A stretch of DNA of 12,037 bases from NCBI GenBank assembly GCA_025355935.1, contig JANXYS010000208.1, positions 1 through 12,037 of the forward strand, given 5' to 3'. The notes under the pieces were generated by a model that was not told the origin of the DNA, searched no databases, and was given only the letters and a program-made list of their open reading frames with translations. Of the stretch, positions 6,469 through 12,037 are shown piece after piece. How positions within the stretch are numbered: the stretch's first letter is position 1; every line of letters begins with the position of its first letter. The DNA comes from Chitinophagales bacterium (GTDB lineage Bacteria > Bacteroidota > Bacteroidia > Chitinophagales > Chitinophagaceae). The position numbers and the translations under genes are program-made.

Positions 6469-7785
6469 ATGGGCACTTTAATTGTCATGTTGTGTTTGGT
6501 TGTATTACTGATAGTATTAACCGGAACTTTTAAAATTAACCCTTTTATTGCGCTCATTATTGCATCTTTGATAGGTGGCTTTGCTCTAGGAATTCCCCCA
6601 TCATCAGTCTTAACATCCATACGAAAAGGTATTGGCGAGATGATGGGTTCGATCCTGCTCATCCTTACATTCGGGGCAATGATTGGAAAACTGGTAGCCG
6701 ATAGCGGTGCTGCCAAAGTTATTTCAGACCGTATCGTACAATATTGCGGATTAAAATATCTCCAATGGGGACTTATGCTTACCGGGCTTATTATCGGCAT
6801 ACCCCTTTTTTATAACGTTGGTTTCGTATTGGTTATTCCTATTATCTTCAGTTTAGTATATCAGTATAAGTTACCGCCGGTATTTATAGCCATCCCGATG
6901 CTGGCATCTTTATCGGTAGCGCACAGTTTACTGCCACCCCATCCATCCCCAACATCATTGATTGTACTTTTTAAAGGAAGTATGACAAAAACTTTTCTCT
7001 ACGGAATTTTGATAGCTATTCCGGCACTTATCATTGCAGGCCCCGTGTTTTCGAAGTCATTAATGAACATTAGGTCATTAGGAGAACTGCCATTAATGAA
7101 ACCCGGCCAAATTCCGAATCGTTTGCCCGGATTTTTCAACAGTATTTTTTCTGCGTTATTACCAGTATTTCTCCTTGGATTAACGTCTATCGTGAAATTA
7201 ATGTTTTCAAGCAATGTCCGGCTAACAGGAGGTATGAATTTTATAAGCGATCCATCATTCCTTATGTTTCTTGCCCTTTTAATTGTAACCTACACGCTCG
7301 GAACCAGGCAAGGACGCCCGCTTCGGGATATCATGCTGGTTTATGAATCCGGGGTAAAAGATATAGCGATGATCCTGCTTATCATAGCAGCATCAGGTGC
7401 CTTCAAGCAAGTATTAGTGGATAGTAATGCGGGAGACAGCATAGCTTCTCTATTTCGCAGTAGCAACCTTCACCCGCTTGTTCTGGGTTGGATACTAGCC
7501 GCTATTATCAGGATATGCCTTGGGTCGGCAACAGTGGCCGGACTTACAGCAGCTGGTATTATTGCGCCAATGATGAGTAATTTTGCTGTTGATCCGAACC
7601 TCATGGTCCTGGCCATCGGTTCTGGAAGCGTGATGTTTTCTCATGTCAACGACACTGGTTTCTGGATGTTTAAAGAGTATTTCAATATTTCTCTTAAGGA
7701 TACTTTTAAATCATGGTCACTCATGGAGACGATCGTGTCGGTAATGGGACTAATTGGTGTTATGATTCTGGATAAAATTTTATAA
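6469..7785 (+). CDS. gntP: GntP-family gluconate/sugar-acid:H+ symporter
   Basis: A 438-residue inner-membrane permease, the normal GntP length (about 440-450), with hydrophobic segments throughout (roughly 12-14 membrane spans). Family features are clear: GFALGIPPSSVLTSIRKGIG (37-56), FGAMIGKLVADSGAA (68-82), GIPLFYNVGFVLVIPI (110-125), LLPPHPSPT (154-162), GSATVAGLTAAGI (352-364) and the C-terminal GSGSVMFSHVNDTGFWMFK (384-402). Characterised members import gluconate, idonate, fructuronate, glycerate or related hydroxy acids with protons. The adjacent gluconokinase gene favours gluconate or a close aldonate. It follows the dehydrogenase gene by 157 bp and precedes the aldo/keto reductase gene by 44 bp, all on the same strand. 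An antisense open frame over its start is a shadow. Confidence 0.93.
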   Translation: MGTLIVMLCLVVLLIVLTGTFKINPFIALIIASLIGGFALGIPPSSVLTSIRKGIGEMMGSILLILTFGAMIGKLVADSGAAKVISDRIVQYCGLKYLQWGLMLTGLIIGIPLFYNVGFVLVIPIIFSLVYQYKLPPVFIAIPMLASLSVAHSLLPPHPSPTSLIVLFKGSMTKTFLYGILIAIPALIIAGPVFSKSLMNIRSLGELPLMKPGQIPNRLPGFFNSIFSALLPVFLLGLTSIVKLMFSSNVRLTGGMNFISDPSFLMFLALLIVTYTLGTRQGRPLRDIMLVYESGVKDIAMILLIIAASGAFKQVLVDSNAGDSIASLFRSSNLHPLVLGWILAAIIRICLGSATVAGLTAAGIIAPMMSNFAVDPNLMVLAIGSGSVMFSHVNDTGFWMFKEYFNISLKDTFKSWSLMETIVSVMGLIGVMILDKIL

Positions 7786-7829
7786 ACTTTATATACCGTT
7801 CAATCATAGTTGCATTAAAAAAAATAAAG

Positions 7830-8729
7830 ATGAAAATTAAATTAAAAGAAGGCCTGGAATTATCCCGGATTGTTCATGGGCATTGGCGCTTGGCCGAATG
7901 GAATTTAACAGCACAACAGTTACTCGAACTTGTCGAAAGCAGCATCGCACTTGGTGTTACTACATTTGATCATGCGGATATTTACGGCGATTATACTTGC
8001 GAACGCCTGTTCGGTAATGCTATGTTGTTAAATAAAAAATTGCGTGATGATATACAAATCATAACGAAGTGTGGTATCAAAATAAAGTCTGATAAATTTC
8101 CTGAACGAGTTATAGGTTCTTACGACTACAGTTACCAGCATATTGTGAACTCAGTAAATCAGTCCCTTAAAAACCTGGAAACTGATTACATAGATCTTTT
8201 ACTACTTCACCGTCCCTCTCCTTTTTTTAACCCTGAGGAAGTTGCGAAAGCCTTCGACCAACTATTGCAATCAGGAAAGGTGCGCCATTTCGGCGTTTCA
8301 AATTTTTCCGTTCGCCAGCAAAAAATGCTCAATAAGTACCTGGATATGAAACTCGTTACAAACCAGGTTGAAATTTCCCCCTATTGCCTCGAGCATTTCG
8401 ACAATGGAAATATGGATTATTTCCTTCAGGAAAATATAAAGCCGATGGCCTGGTCACCGCTGGCAGGTGGGAAGATTATGAAACCCGCAGATGAGAAAGG
8501 GAACAGGGTATTTAAAATGTTAACACAGGTAGGAGAAGAACTAGGTGTCGATGGTATCGATAAAGTTACTTACTGCTGGTTGCTGCAGCACCCAGCTAAC
8601 ATTCTTCCGATTGTAGGCAGCGGGCAGTTGCGACGAATCGAAAGTGCCGTCGAGGCACTTACATTGGAAATGACTACGGAACAATGGCTAAGAATTTATG
8701 TGGCAGCTATGGGAAATAATCTTCCTTGA
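7830..8729 (+). CDS. Aldo/keto reductase (YdhF-like)
   Basis: A 299-residue NAD(P)H-dependent oxidoreductase of the aldo/keto reductase superfamily, a TIM barrel of standard length. The catalytic tetrad is complete: Asp47 (TTFDHADIYG), Tyr52, Lys80 (IITKCG) and His127 (LLLLHRPSP). Downstream are GVSNFS (155-160), NQVEISPY (178-185), WSPLAGG (208-214) and the cofactor-phosphate segment IVGSGQLRRIESAVEA (261-276), which suggests NADPH use. The overall pattern is like E. coli YdhF. It is cytoplasmic with no leader. Lying 44 bp after the GntP permease gene, it probably reduces the imported keto-sugar or keto-acid made by the periplasmic dehydrogenase; that role is inferred from context. It is the last plus-strand gene of the locus; no clear terminator follows. 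Confidence 0.92.
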   Translation: MKIKLKEGLELSRIVHGHWRLAEWNLTAQQLLELVESSIALGVTTFDHADIYGDYTCERLFGNAMLLNKKLRDDIQIITKCGIKIKSDKFPERVIGSYDYSYQHIVNSVNQSLKNLETDYIDLLLLHRPSPFFNPEEVAKAFDQLLQSGKVRHFGVSNFSVRQQKMLNKYLDMKLVTNQVEISPYCLEHFDNGNMDYFLQENIKPMAWSPLAGGKIMKPADEKGNRVFKMLTQVGEELGVDGIDKVTYCWLLQHPANILPIVGSGQLRRIESAVEALTLEMTTEQWLRIYVAAMGNNLP

Positions 8730-8778
8730 TAAGGACCATAAATGATATGTAACAGTCGTGCAACTACTTAATTCACAT

Positions 8779-8850
8779 AGCAGATAGCACCTACCTGATA
8801 CATTGCAGGGGCCGGATTATATATGGTCCCCCTCCTATGAATGATCTGCT
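8779..8850. repeat. Nested inverted repeat in the gap after the aldo/keto reductase gene
   Basis: The outer arms AGCAGAT (8779-8785) and ATCTGCT (8844-8850) are perfect complements. Inside, AGGGGCC (8807-8813) pairs with GG (8825-8826) and CCCCT (8829-8833), with a 2-nt bulge. There is no U-run, so it is not a normal terminator. It could be a structured small RNA, a leader or mRNA 3' end structure, or chance. The rest of the 282-bp gap 8730-9011 shows no gene. Confidence 0.35.
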
Positions 8851-9011
8851 AAAAACTCAACTTTACAATAGAGATGGCTGCAGGTGCAATGATATTTCCA
8901 TTTTTAAATTTTTATAAACACTTCCCCTGTAATTAATGACGCACATCATCAAAAAAAAATAGATCGCGGTATGGTTATTGGACTTCTTCAACACATTAAA
9001 TTAAAAAACAA

Positions 9012-9383
9012 ATGACCAATCAAAAACAATTTGGCGTGTGGATGGATCGGCAGTCTGCATTTATAACAGGAAAACAAAATTCCGCCGATGATACCGTTTC
9101 ATTGATCGCACAAGTCGACGCTGATTTTGCAGATGCAAACAGCAGTGAAAAAAATGAACATAATAATGAAAATGATTTAAAAAGAAAATATTTCAAAGCT
9201 ATTACATCTCACATGCAGAACGCAACAGAGGTTCATGTAACCGGCACGGGCCAGATCCAGGAACAATTTCTTCATTTCCTCAAAGAAACACCTCAGTTTA
9301 AAAATACCAAGGCAACAGAATCCACATCTAATAAAATGTCGGAAGAAAAACTAATTGAGTATATGGCTGAAAAATTAAACTAG
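9012..9383 (+). CDS. Small protein of unknown function, Bacteroidota family possibly with an eRF1/host-attachment-like fold
   Basis: A 123-residue cytoplasmic protein with no signal peptide or membrane span. It opens with a short strand QFGVWMDRQSAFITG (6-20), has an acidic, Asn/Glu-rich low-complexity middle (about 41-56), then a helical part KRKYFKAITSHMQNATEVHVTGTGQIQEQFLHFL (58-90) and a C-terminal helix (about 109-122). The order 'GVW-D-x-x-x-A strand, charged linker, YFK helix, strand ending in G-x-G' is like a Bacteroidota group of about 120-140 residues that I associate, without certainty, with the eRF1 domain 3/host-attachment protein fold. In that reading VHVTGTGQ is the strand-turn preceding a helix. 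No catalytic residues or function can be given. It stands alone on its strand and faces the membrane-protein gene convergently. Confidence 0.65.
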   Translation: MTNQKQFGVWMDRQSAFITGKQNSADDTVSLIAQVDADFADANSSEKNEHNNENDLKRKYFKAITSHMQNATEVHVTGTGQIQEQFLHFLKETPQFKNTKATESTSNKMSEEKLIEYMAEKLN

Positions 9384-9392
9384 ATTTATCAA

Positions 9393-9414
9393 TTTTGCTG
9401 GCTGTTATGCAAAA
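9393..9414. terminator. Weak hairpin between convergent genes
   Basis: TTTTGC (9393-9398) and GCAAAA (9409-9414) form a 6-bp stem in the 40-bp gap between two convergent genes. The arms themselves supply short A/T runs on both strands. It could be a poor bidirectional terminator. Confidence 0.25.
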
Positions 9415-9423
9415 GCTTACGGT

Positions 9424-10029
9424 TTAATCCGTTTCAAGAATTCCTTTGATCTGTCGTAACTTTTGGATAACAGCCATTGTTTTTGCTTGTTCTTCCCTTC
9501 CATTTCTCCTGCCTATATAAAGAGTTGCAATTAGCATCCAGGTAATATAAACTGTTAGTATTAACACTTTCCAAATACTATTTAAGGGTGCCATTATAAT
9601 CATTTCGTAGAAATATAAAGCGAAGGCAAGATTTAGTATGCATGTGTACATTAATATGCCCACGCTATTTAACCATATTTGTTCTACATAAAAGTTTGTG
9701 AAGCTTTTAAGCAAATACGCGGGCGGTGCGGAAATATCTGCCTTTGATAAAAAACGCACCTGCCTAACGCGCATTAACGAAAATCCGAGTACGCACACGA
9801 ACATCAAACCCAACCCAACATACGAACTTATATACAGGAAGTGTATGTTGATTAATACATAGCCGATAGCCACGATCGCAAGCGCAAGCATTAGCACCTG
9901 TAGGAGTATTTTGTTGGCAAGTGCATTTTTTTCCCGTGTGGCCATGATTATGATTTCACTAGCATCTGGCAGGGCTACTTTTCGATGTATTTTCCACACT
10001 TCTTCCAGTTGATTAAATGTATTCATCAC
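9424..10029 (-). CDS. Four-TM membrane protein coupled to an ECF sigma factor (possible anti-sigma or partner)
   Basis: A 201-residue membrane protein of no named family. An N-terminal cytoplasmic segment of about 40 residues (FNQLEEVWKIHRKVALPDASEIIIMA) precedes four predicted spans at about 41-61, 66-86, 122-142 and 152-172, then a basic/helical cytoplasmic tail (GRRNGREEQAKTM). The gene overlaps the end of the ECF sigma factor gene by 17 nt (14 if the second of its two ATGs is used), so translation is probably coupled. Because anti-sigma factors are usually encoded directly after their ECF sigma and are membrane bound with a cytoplasmic N-terminal part, this is a fair candidate for the sigma's regulator. 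I see no zinc-binding HxxxCxxC motif, so it is not a classical ZAS-type anti-sigma. The role is an inference from position. Confidence 0.8.
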   Translation of the reverse strand: MMNTFNQLEEVWKIHRKVALPDASEIIIMATREKNALANKILLQVLMLALAIVAIGYVLINIHFLYISSYVGLGLMFVCVLGFSLMRVRQVRFLSKADISAPPAYLLKSFTNFYVEQIWLNSVGILMYTCILNLAFALYFYEMIIMAPLNSIWKVLILTVYITWMLIATLYIGRRNGREEQAKTMAVIQKLRQIKGILETD

Positions 10030-10507
10030 TAAAAAATAAAGTTGTCAATTGCTGTTTTATCCGGTGTATTTTAACTCTCAGGTTACCTTCCTTTATATTC
10101 ATTACCTCAGCTATCTCATCGTATGGCAACTCTTCCAGAACCATTGATATAATTAAGCGATCGGCTTCAGGTAACTGATGGATTGCCTTATACAGTTGAT
10201 TAAGTTGTTGTTCTTTTTCGTCAAAACTACTGTCATAAACCGGATCAAAAGAAGTAGGTAATATTTGATACACAAATTTCTTTTTTGATCTAATATAGGT
10301 AAGACAAGTATTTATCGCGATTCGATAAATCCACGTGCTGACTTTAGCATCACCCCTGAATTCAGGCAAGTGCTGCCAAACCTTTATAAATGTTTCCTGC
10401 AAAAAGTCCTGAGCCTGTGCCTGATCGTCGGTGTACGCCATGCACATTTTTAATACACGGGGTGCATGTAAATGATATAAATCCGTGAAAACTAAACCTT
10501 GCTCCAA
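10013..10507 (-). CDS. ECF-type RNA polymerase sigma factor
   Basis: A 164-residue sigma-70 family factor with only regions 2 and 4, the ECF layout. Region 2 covers about 10-77: AQDFLQETFIKVWQHLPEFRG (32-52) and VSTWIYRIAINTCLTYIRSKKK (56-77) are the core-binding and -10 recognition parts. Region 4 covers about 104-153: LPEADRLIISMVLEELPYDEIAEVMNIKEGNLRVKIHRIKQQL is the helix-turn-helix for -35 contact. The reading frame begins with TTG (10505-10507); there is no in-frame ATG before an upstream stop, and the next ATG (residue 21) would cut into region 2. An out-of-frame ATG stands 8 nt upstream. It is co-transcribed with the overlapping four-TM protein gene. A palindrome lies in its probable promoter, suggesting regulation. 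Confidence 0.92.
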   Translation of the reverse strand: MEQGLVFTDLYHLHAPRVLKMCMAYTDDQAQAQDFLQETFIKVWQHLPEFRGDAKVSTWIYRIAINTCLTYIRSKKKFVYQILPTSFDPVYDSSFDEKEQQLNQLYKAIHQLPEADRLIISMVLEELPYDEIAEVMNIKEGNLRVKIHRIKQQLTTLFFSDEYI

Positions 10508-10529
10508 TAAAACATTGGTTTAAATATGA

Positions 10530-10562
10530 AAAATGTAAGCCATTTAACTGCCAGTTAAAAAA
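10530..10562 (-). promoter_or_regulatory. Candidate promoter of the sigma factor gene
   Basis: On the minus strand TACATTTT (10530-10537) matches the Bacteroidota -7 box TANNTTTG except for the last base. A T-rich tract lies about 19 bp upstream at the -33 position, without a clear TTG. The implied start is a short leader before the TTG codon at 10507. Confidence 0.35.
10543..10559. promoter_or_regulatory. Perfect 17-bp palindrome, possible operator
   Basis: TTTAACTG (10543-10550), a central C, and CAGTTAAA (10552-10559) form a perfect dyad. The centre is 1 nt, too tight for a good RNA hairpin of full length, which favours a DNA-binding site for a dimeric regulator. It lies between the probable -33 and -7 positions of the sigma factor promoter. 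Confidence 0.45.
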
Positions 10563-10707
10563 AGCTAATTCAGTTATAATGGTGCCATGTTAAGATACAC
10601 GGTTTCGGTAAATGTTTTGACAGGAAGTCCGAGTACTGTTATTAGGATGCAGTTCCCGCCCTTTTGTTACAACAGCACGGTAATTATACGAGCGGTAGTT
10701 GAATAAT

Positions 10708-10715
10708 TAGGTTTG
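10708..10715 (+). promoter_or_regulatory. Candidate -7 promoter box of the AIM24-family gene
   Basis: TAGGTTTG is an exact match to the Bacteroidota -7 consensus TANNTTTG. It lies 24 bp upstream of the ATG at 10740. No good TTG sits about 20 bp before it, so the promoter is only partly supported. AAGGA directly before the ATG is too close to act as a normal Shine-Dalgarno site. Confidence 0.4.
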
Positions 10716-10739
10716 TCGTTACATTTATAGAAAAAAGGA

Positions 10740-11537
10740 ATGATACAAAATCACGAGATTGACTATAAAATTTATGGTGAGGAATTGCAGTTTGTAGAAA
10801 TAGAACTGGATCCTTTGGAAACTGCAATTGCTGAAAGTGGAAGCTTTATGATGATGGATGATGATATCCGTATGCAAACCATTTTTGGCGACGGTAGCCT
10901 GCAGCAGCAGGAGGGCTTATTTGGAAAATTGATGAGTGCAGGAAAGCGTTTGCTTATCGGGGAAAGTTTATTTATGACTGCCTTTACCAATACAGGACGT
11001 CAAAAACGGAAGGTCAGTTTCGCAGCTCCGTATACAGGAAAAATTATTGTTTTTGATCTGAAACAACTCGGTGGAAAAATTATTGCGCAAAAGGACGCGT
11101 TCCTTTGTGCAGCTAAGGGGGTAAGTATTGGAATTGAGTTTCAAAAAAAACTGGGGACTGGAATTTTTGGTGGAGAAGGATTTATTATGGAAAAGATTGA
11201 GGGCGACGGGCTCGCATTTGCACACGCTGGTGGTTACATCGTGGAAAGAGAACTGCTTGCGGGGGAAATTCTCAAAGTAGATACAGGTTGCGTCGTTGCA
11301 TATACTGCCGGGGTTGATTTTGATATAGAATTTATAAGCGGCGTGCGGAACTGGATGTTTGGGGGCGAAGGACTATTCTTTGCAAGGTTGCAGGGCCCGG
11401 GTAAGATATGGTTGCAATCTCTTCCCATTAGCAGGCTGGCTGGCCGAATATTTCAATATGCGCCTCAAACGGGGGGTCGTAAAGAAGAAGGAAGTTTGCT
11501 CGGCGGACTTGGCGACCTTCTTGACGGCCGTGAATAA
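10740..11537 (+). CDS. AIM24 / TIGR00266 family protein
   Basis: A 265-residue protein of the AIM24 (DUF124) family, which forms a beta-rich prism fold and has no settled bacterial function. Recognisable parts are the N-terminal strands with VEIELDPLETAIAESGSFMMMD (19-40), the Gly-rich segment GTGIFGGEGFIMEKIEGDG (139-157), GGYIVERELLAGEILKVDTG (164-183), FGGEGLFFARLQGPGKIWLQ (207-226) and LPISRLAGRI (228-237). The C-terminus is a short Gly-rich tail with LLGGLGDLLDG. No signal peptide or membrane span is visible, so it is cytoplasmic. The length is normal. It is transcribed alone, away from the sigma factor gene, and ends in a strong terminator. The family name comes from a yeast mitochondrial protein; that role cannot be transferred here. 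Confidence 0.9.
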   Translation: MIQNHEIDYKIYGEELQFVEIELDPLETAIAESGSFMMMDDDIRMQTIFGDGSLQQQEGLFGKLMSAGKRLLIGESLFMTAFTNTGRQKRKVSFAAPYTGKIIVFDLKQLGGKIIAQKDAFLCAAKGVSIGIEFQKKLGTGIFGGEGFIMEKIEGDGLAFAHAGGYIVERELLAGEILKVDTGCVVAYTAGVDFDIEFISGVRNWMFGGEGLFFARLQGPGKIWLQSLPISRLAGRIFQYAPQTGGRKEEGSLLGGLGDLLDGRE

Positions 11538-11555
11538 ATTTAACTGCGGAGTTTG

Positions 11556-11593
11556 AATAAGGAAAGCCATTATTATTGGCTTTCCTTATTTTT
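11556..11593 (+). terminator. Strong intrinsic terminator after the AIM24-family gene, possibly bidirectional
   Basis: A perfect 14-bp stem (AATAAGGAAAGCCA at 11556-11569, complement at 11577-11590) with a 7-nt loop is followed by further Ts to 11593. It starts 18 bp after the AIM24-family stop codon. The stem directly abuts the stop codon of the convergent Bax inhibitor-like gene, so it probably serves both. Confidence 0.9.
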
Positions 11594-12037
11594 AGCGCTT
11601 AGTCATTTTTGATAGCAAACGAACGATTTCAAGGTAAAGCCATACCAGCGTTACCAATAATCCAAATGCACCATACCATTCCATGTATGCGGGTGCGTTC
11701 GCCTCAACACCTTTTTCAATCATATCAAAATCAAGTATAAGATTCAACGCCGCGATAGTTACTACAAATAAGGAAAATATAATTCCGAAAGTGCTGCCTT
11801 CATGGAGAAATGGCATGTTATCGTAACCGAACGCCCGAAGCGCCATTACTATTAGGTAAAAAATGGCAATGCCAACGGTAGCTGTGATTATTACTGACTT
11901 GAATCTTTCAGTTGCCTTAATGATTTTAAAATTTGCAGAGGCTGCAGTCTTGGGGATAATATTATCTCCTAGCTCGGCGCTCGCGGGGAGCGGAGCGACG
12001 GCAACAGAGATGTTGCCGCGGGAAGCGGAAGTGTGCG
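11592..12037 (-). CDS. Bax inhibitor-1/YccA-like membrane protein, C-terminal part (5' end outside the window, upstream part atypical)
   Basis: The minus-strand frame is open from the window edge to the TAA at 11592-11594, with an internal ATG at 11844-11846 that is probably not the start. From FKIIKATERFKS (starting near 11930) to the end the match to the YccA-like Bax inhibitor-1 family is clear: VIITAVGIAIFYLIVMALRAF, then FSLFVVTIAALNLILDFDMIEKG, then AP-YMEWYGAFGLLVTLVWLYLE and a basic end. These are the last three or so spans and the loop of a seven-TM inner-membrane protein; the bacterial function is unsettled. Upstream of FKIIKAT the family normally has another membrane span. Here the frame instead reads a polar Ala/Pro/Ser-rich stretch (PLPASAELGDNIIPKTAASAN) encoded by GC-rich, hairpin-rich DNA. 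The gene may be interrupted or rearranged there. Confidence 0.8.
   Translation of the reverse strand, partial: HTSASRGNISVAVAPLPASAELGDNIIPKTAASANFKIIKATERFKSVIITATVGIAIFYLIVMALRAFGYDNMPFLHEGSTFGIIFSLFVVTIAALNLILDFDMIEKGVEANAPAYMEWYGAFGLLVTLVWLYLEIVRLLSKMTKR
11955..12018. repeat. GC-rich, hairpin-rich segment at the window edge (REP-like)
   Basis: CGGCAACA (11999-12006), loop GAGA, TGTTGCCG (12011-12018) is a perfect 8-bp hairpin. Next to it GCTC (11972-11975 and again at 11979-11982) can pair with the GAGC copies just downstream. GATAATATTATC (11955-11966) is a perfect 12-bp palindrome. From 11971 to the end 47 of 67 bases are G or C, well above the neighbouring DNA. This resembles a REP-type palindromic element or the end of an inserted sequence; only its left part lies in the window. 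Confidence 0.45.

Noticed and set aside
6438..6800. 120-codon minus-strand open frame over the start of the permease gene
   Set aside because: The overlapping permease frame has strong family motifs; the antisense product has none.
11359..11570. Open frames on both strands overlapping the end of the AIM24-family gene
   Set aside because: They overlap conserved AIM24 sequence and the terminator and resemble no family.

Overview
The window looks like chromosomal DNA of a Bacteroidota bacterium, most likely family Sphingobacteriaceae (Mucilaginibacter/Pedobacter-like). The signs are moderate GC with AT-rich gaps, few Shine-Dalgarno sites, AT-rich -7-like boxes, a Cys-anchored S41 peptidase, an ECF sigma factor overlapping a membrane protein, and strongly Bacteroidota-flavoured protein families. 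This placement rests on protein style and is an inference. No rRNA, tRNA, CRISPR array or complete mobile element was seen.

Left part (1-3029): the 3' end of an outer-membrane beta-barrel gene, then a 412-bp non-coding stretch with a 28-bp tandem repeat array and strong inverted repeats. Next comes an S41-family lipoprotein peptidase on the minus strand with a clear terminator. A gluconokinase gene diverges from it, and a small Dabb-domain gene converges on the gluconokinase gene.

Central part (3197-8729): five co-directional plus-strand genes forming a probable sugar or sugar-acid utilisation locus. They encode an exported TIM-barrel sugar isomerase/epimerase, a Tat-lipoprotein of the gluconate 2-dehydrogenase subunit 3 family, a leaderless GMC-type FAD dehydrogenase, a GntP-family gluconate/sugar-acid permease and an aldo/keto reductase. 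With the nearby gluconokinase, the simplest reading is periplasmic oxidation of a sugar or sugar acid, import by the GntP permease, and cytoplasmic reduction and phosphorylation. The dehydrogenase pair also resembles the two core subunits of glucoside/lactose 3-dehydrogenases (LacA/LacC type), so a 3-keto-sugar route is a real alternative. The usual cytochrome c partner is absent.

Right part (9012-12037): a small protein of a Bacteroidota family possibly related to eRF1/host-attachment folds. Then a minus-strand ECF sigma factor (TTG start) overlaps a four-TM protein that may be its regulator, with a perfect palindrome in the probable sigma promoter. An AIM24-family protein with a strong terminator follows. 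Last is the C-terminal half of a Bax inhibitor-1/YccA-like membrane protein, whose upstream sequence stops looking like the family near 11930 and runs into a 70% GC, hairpin-rich segment at the window edge.
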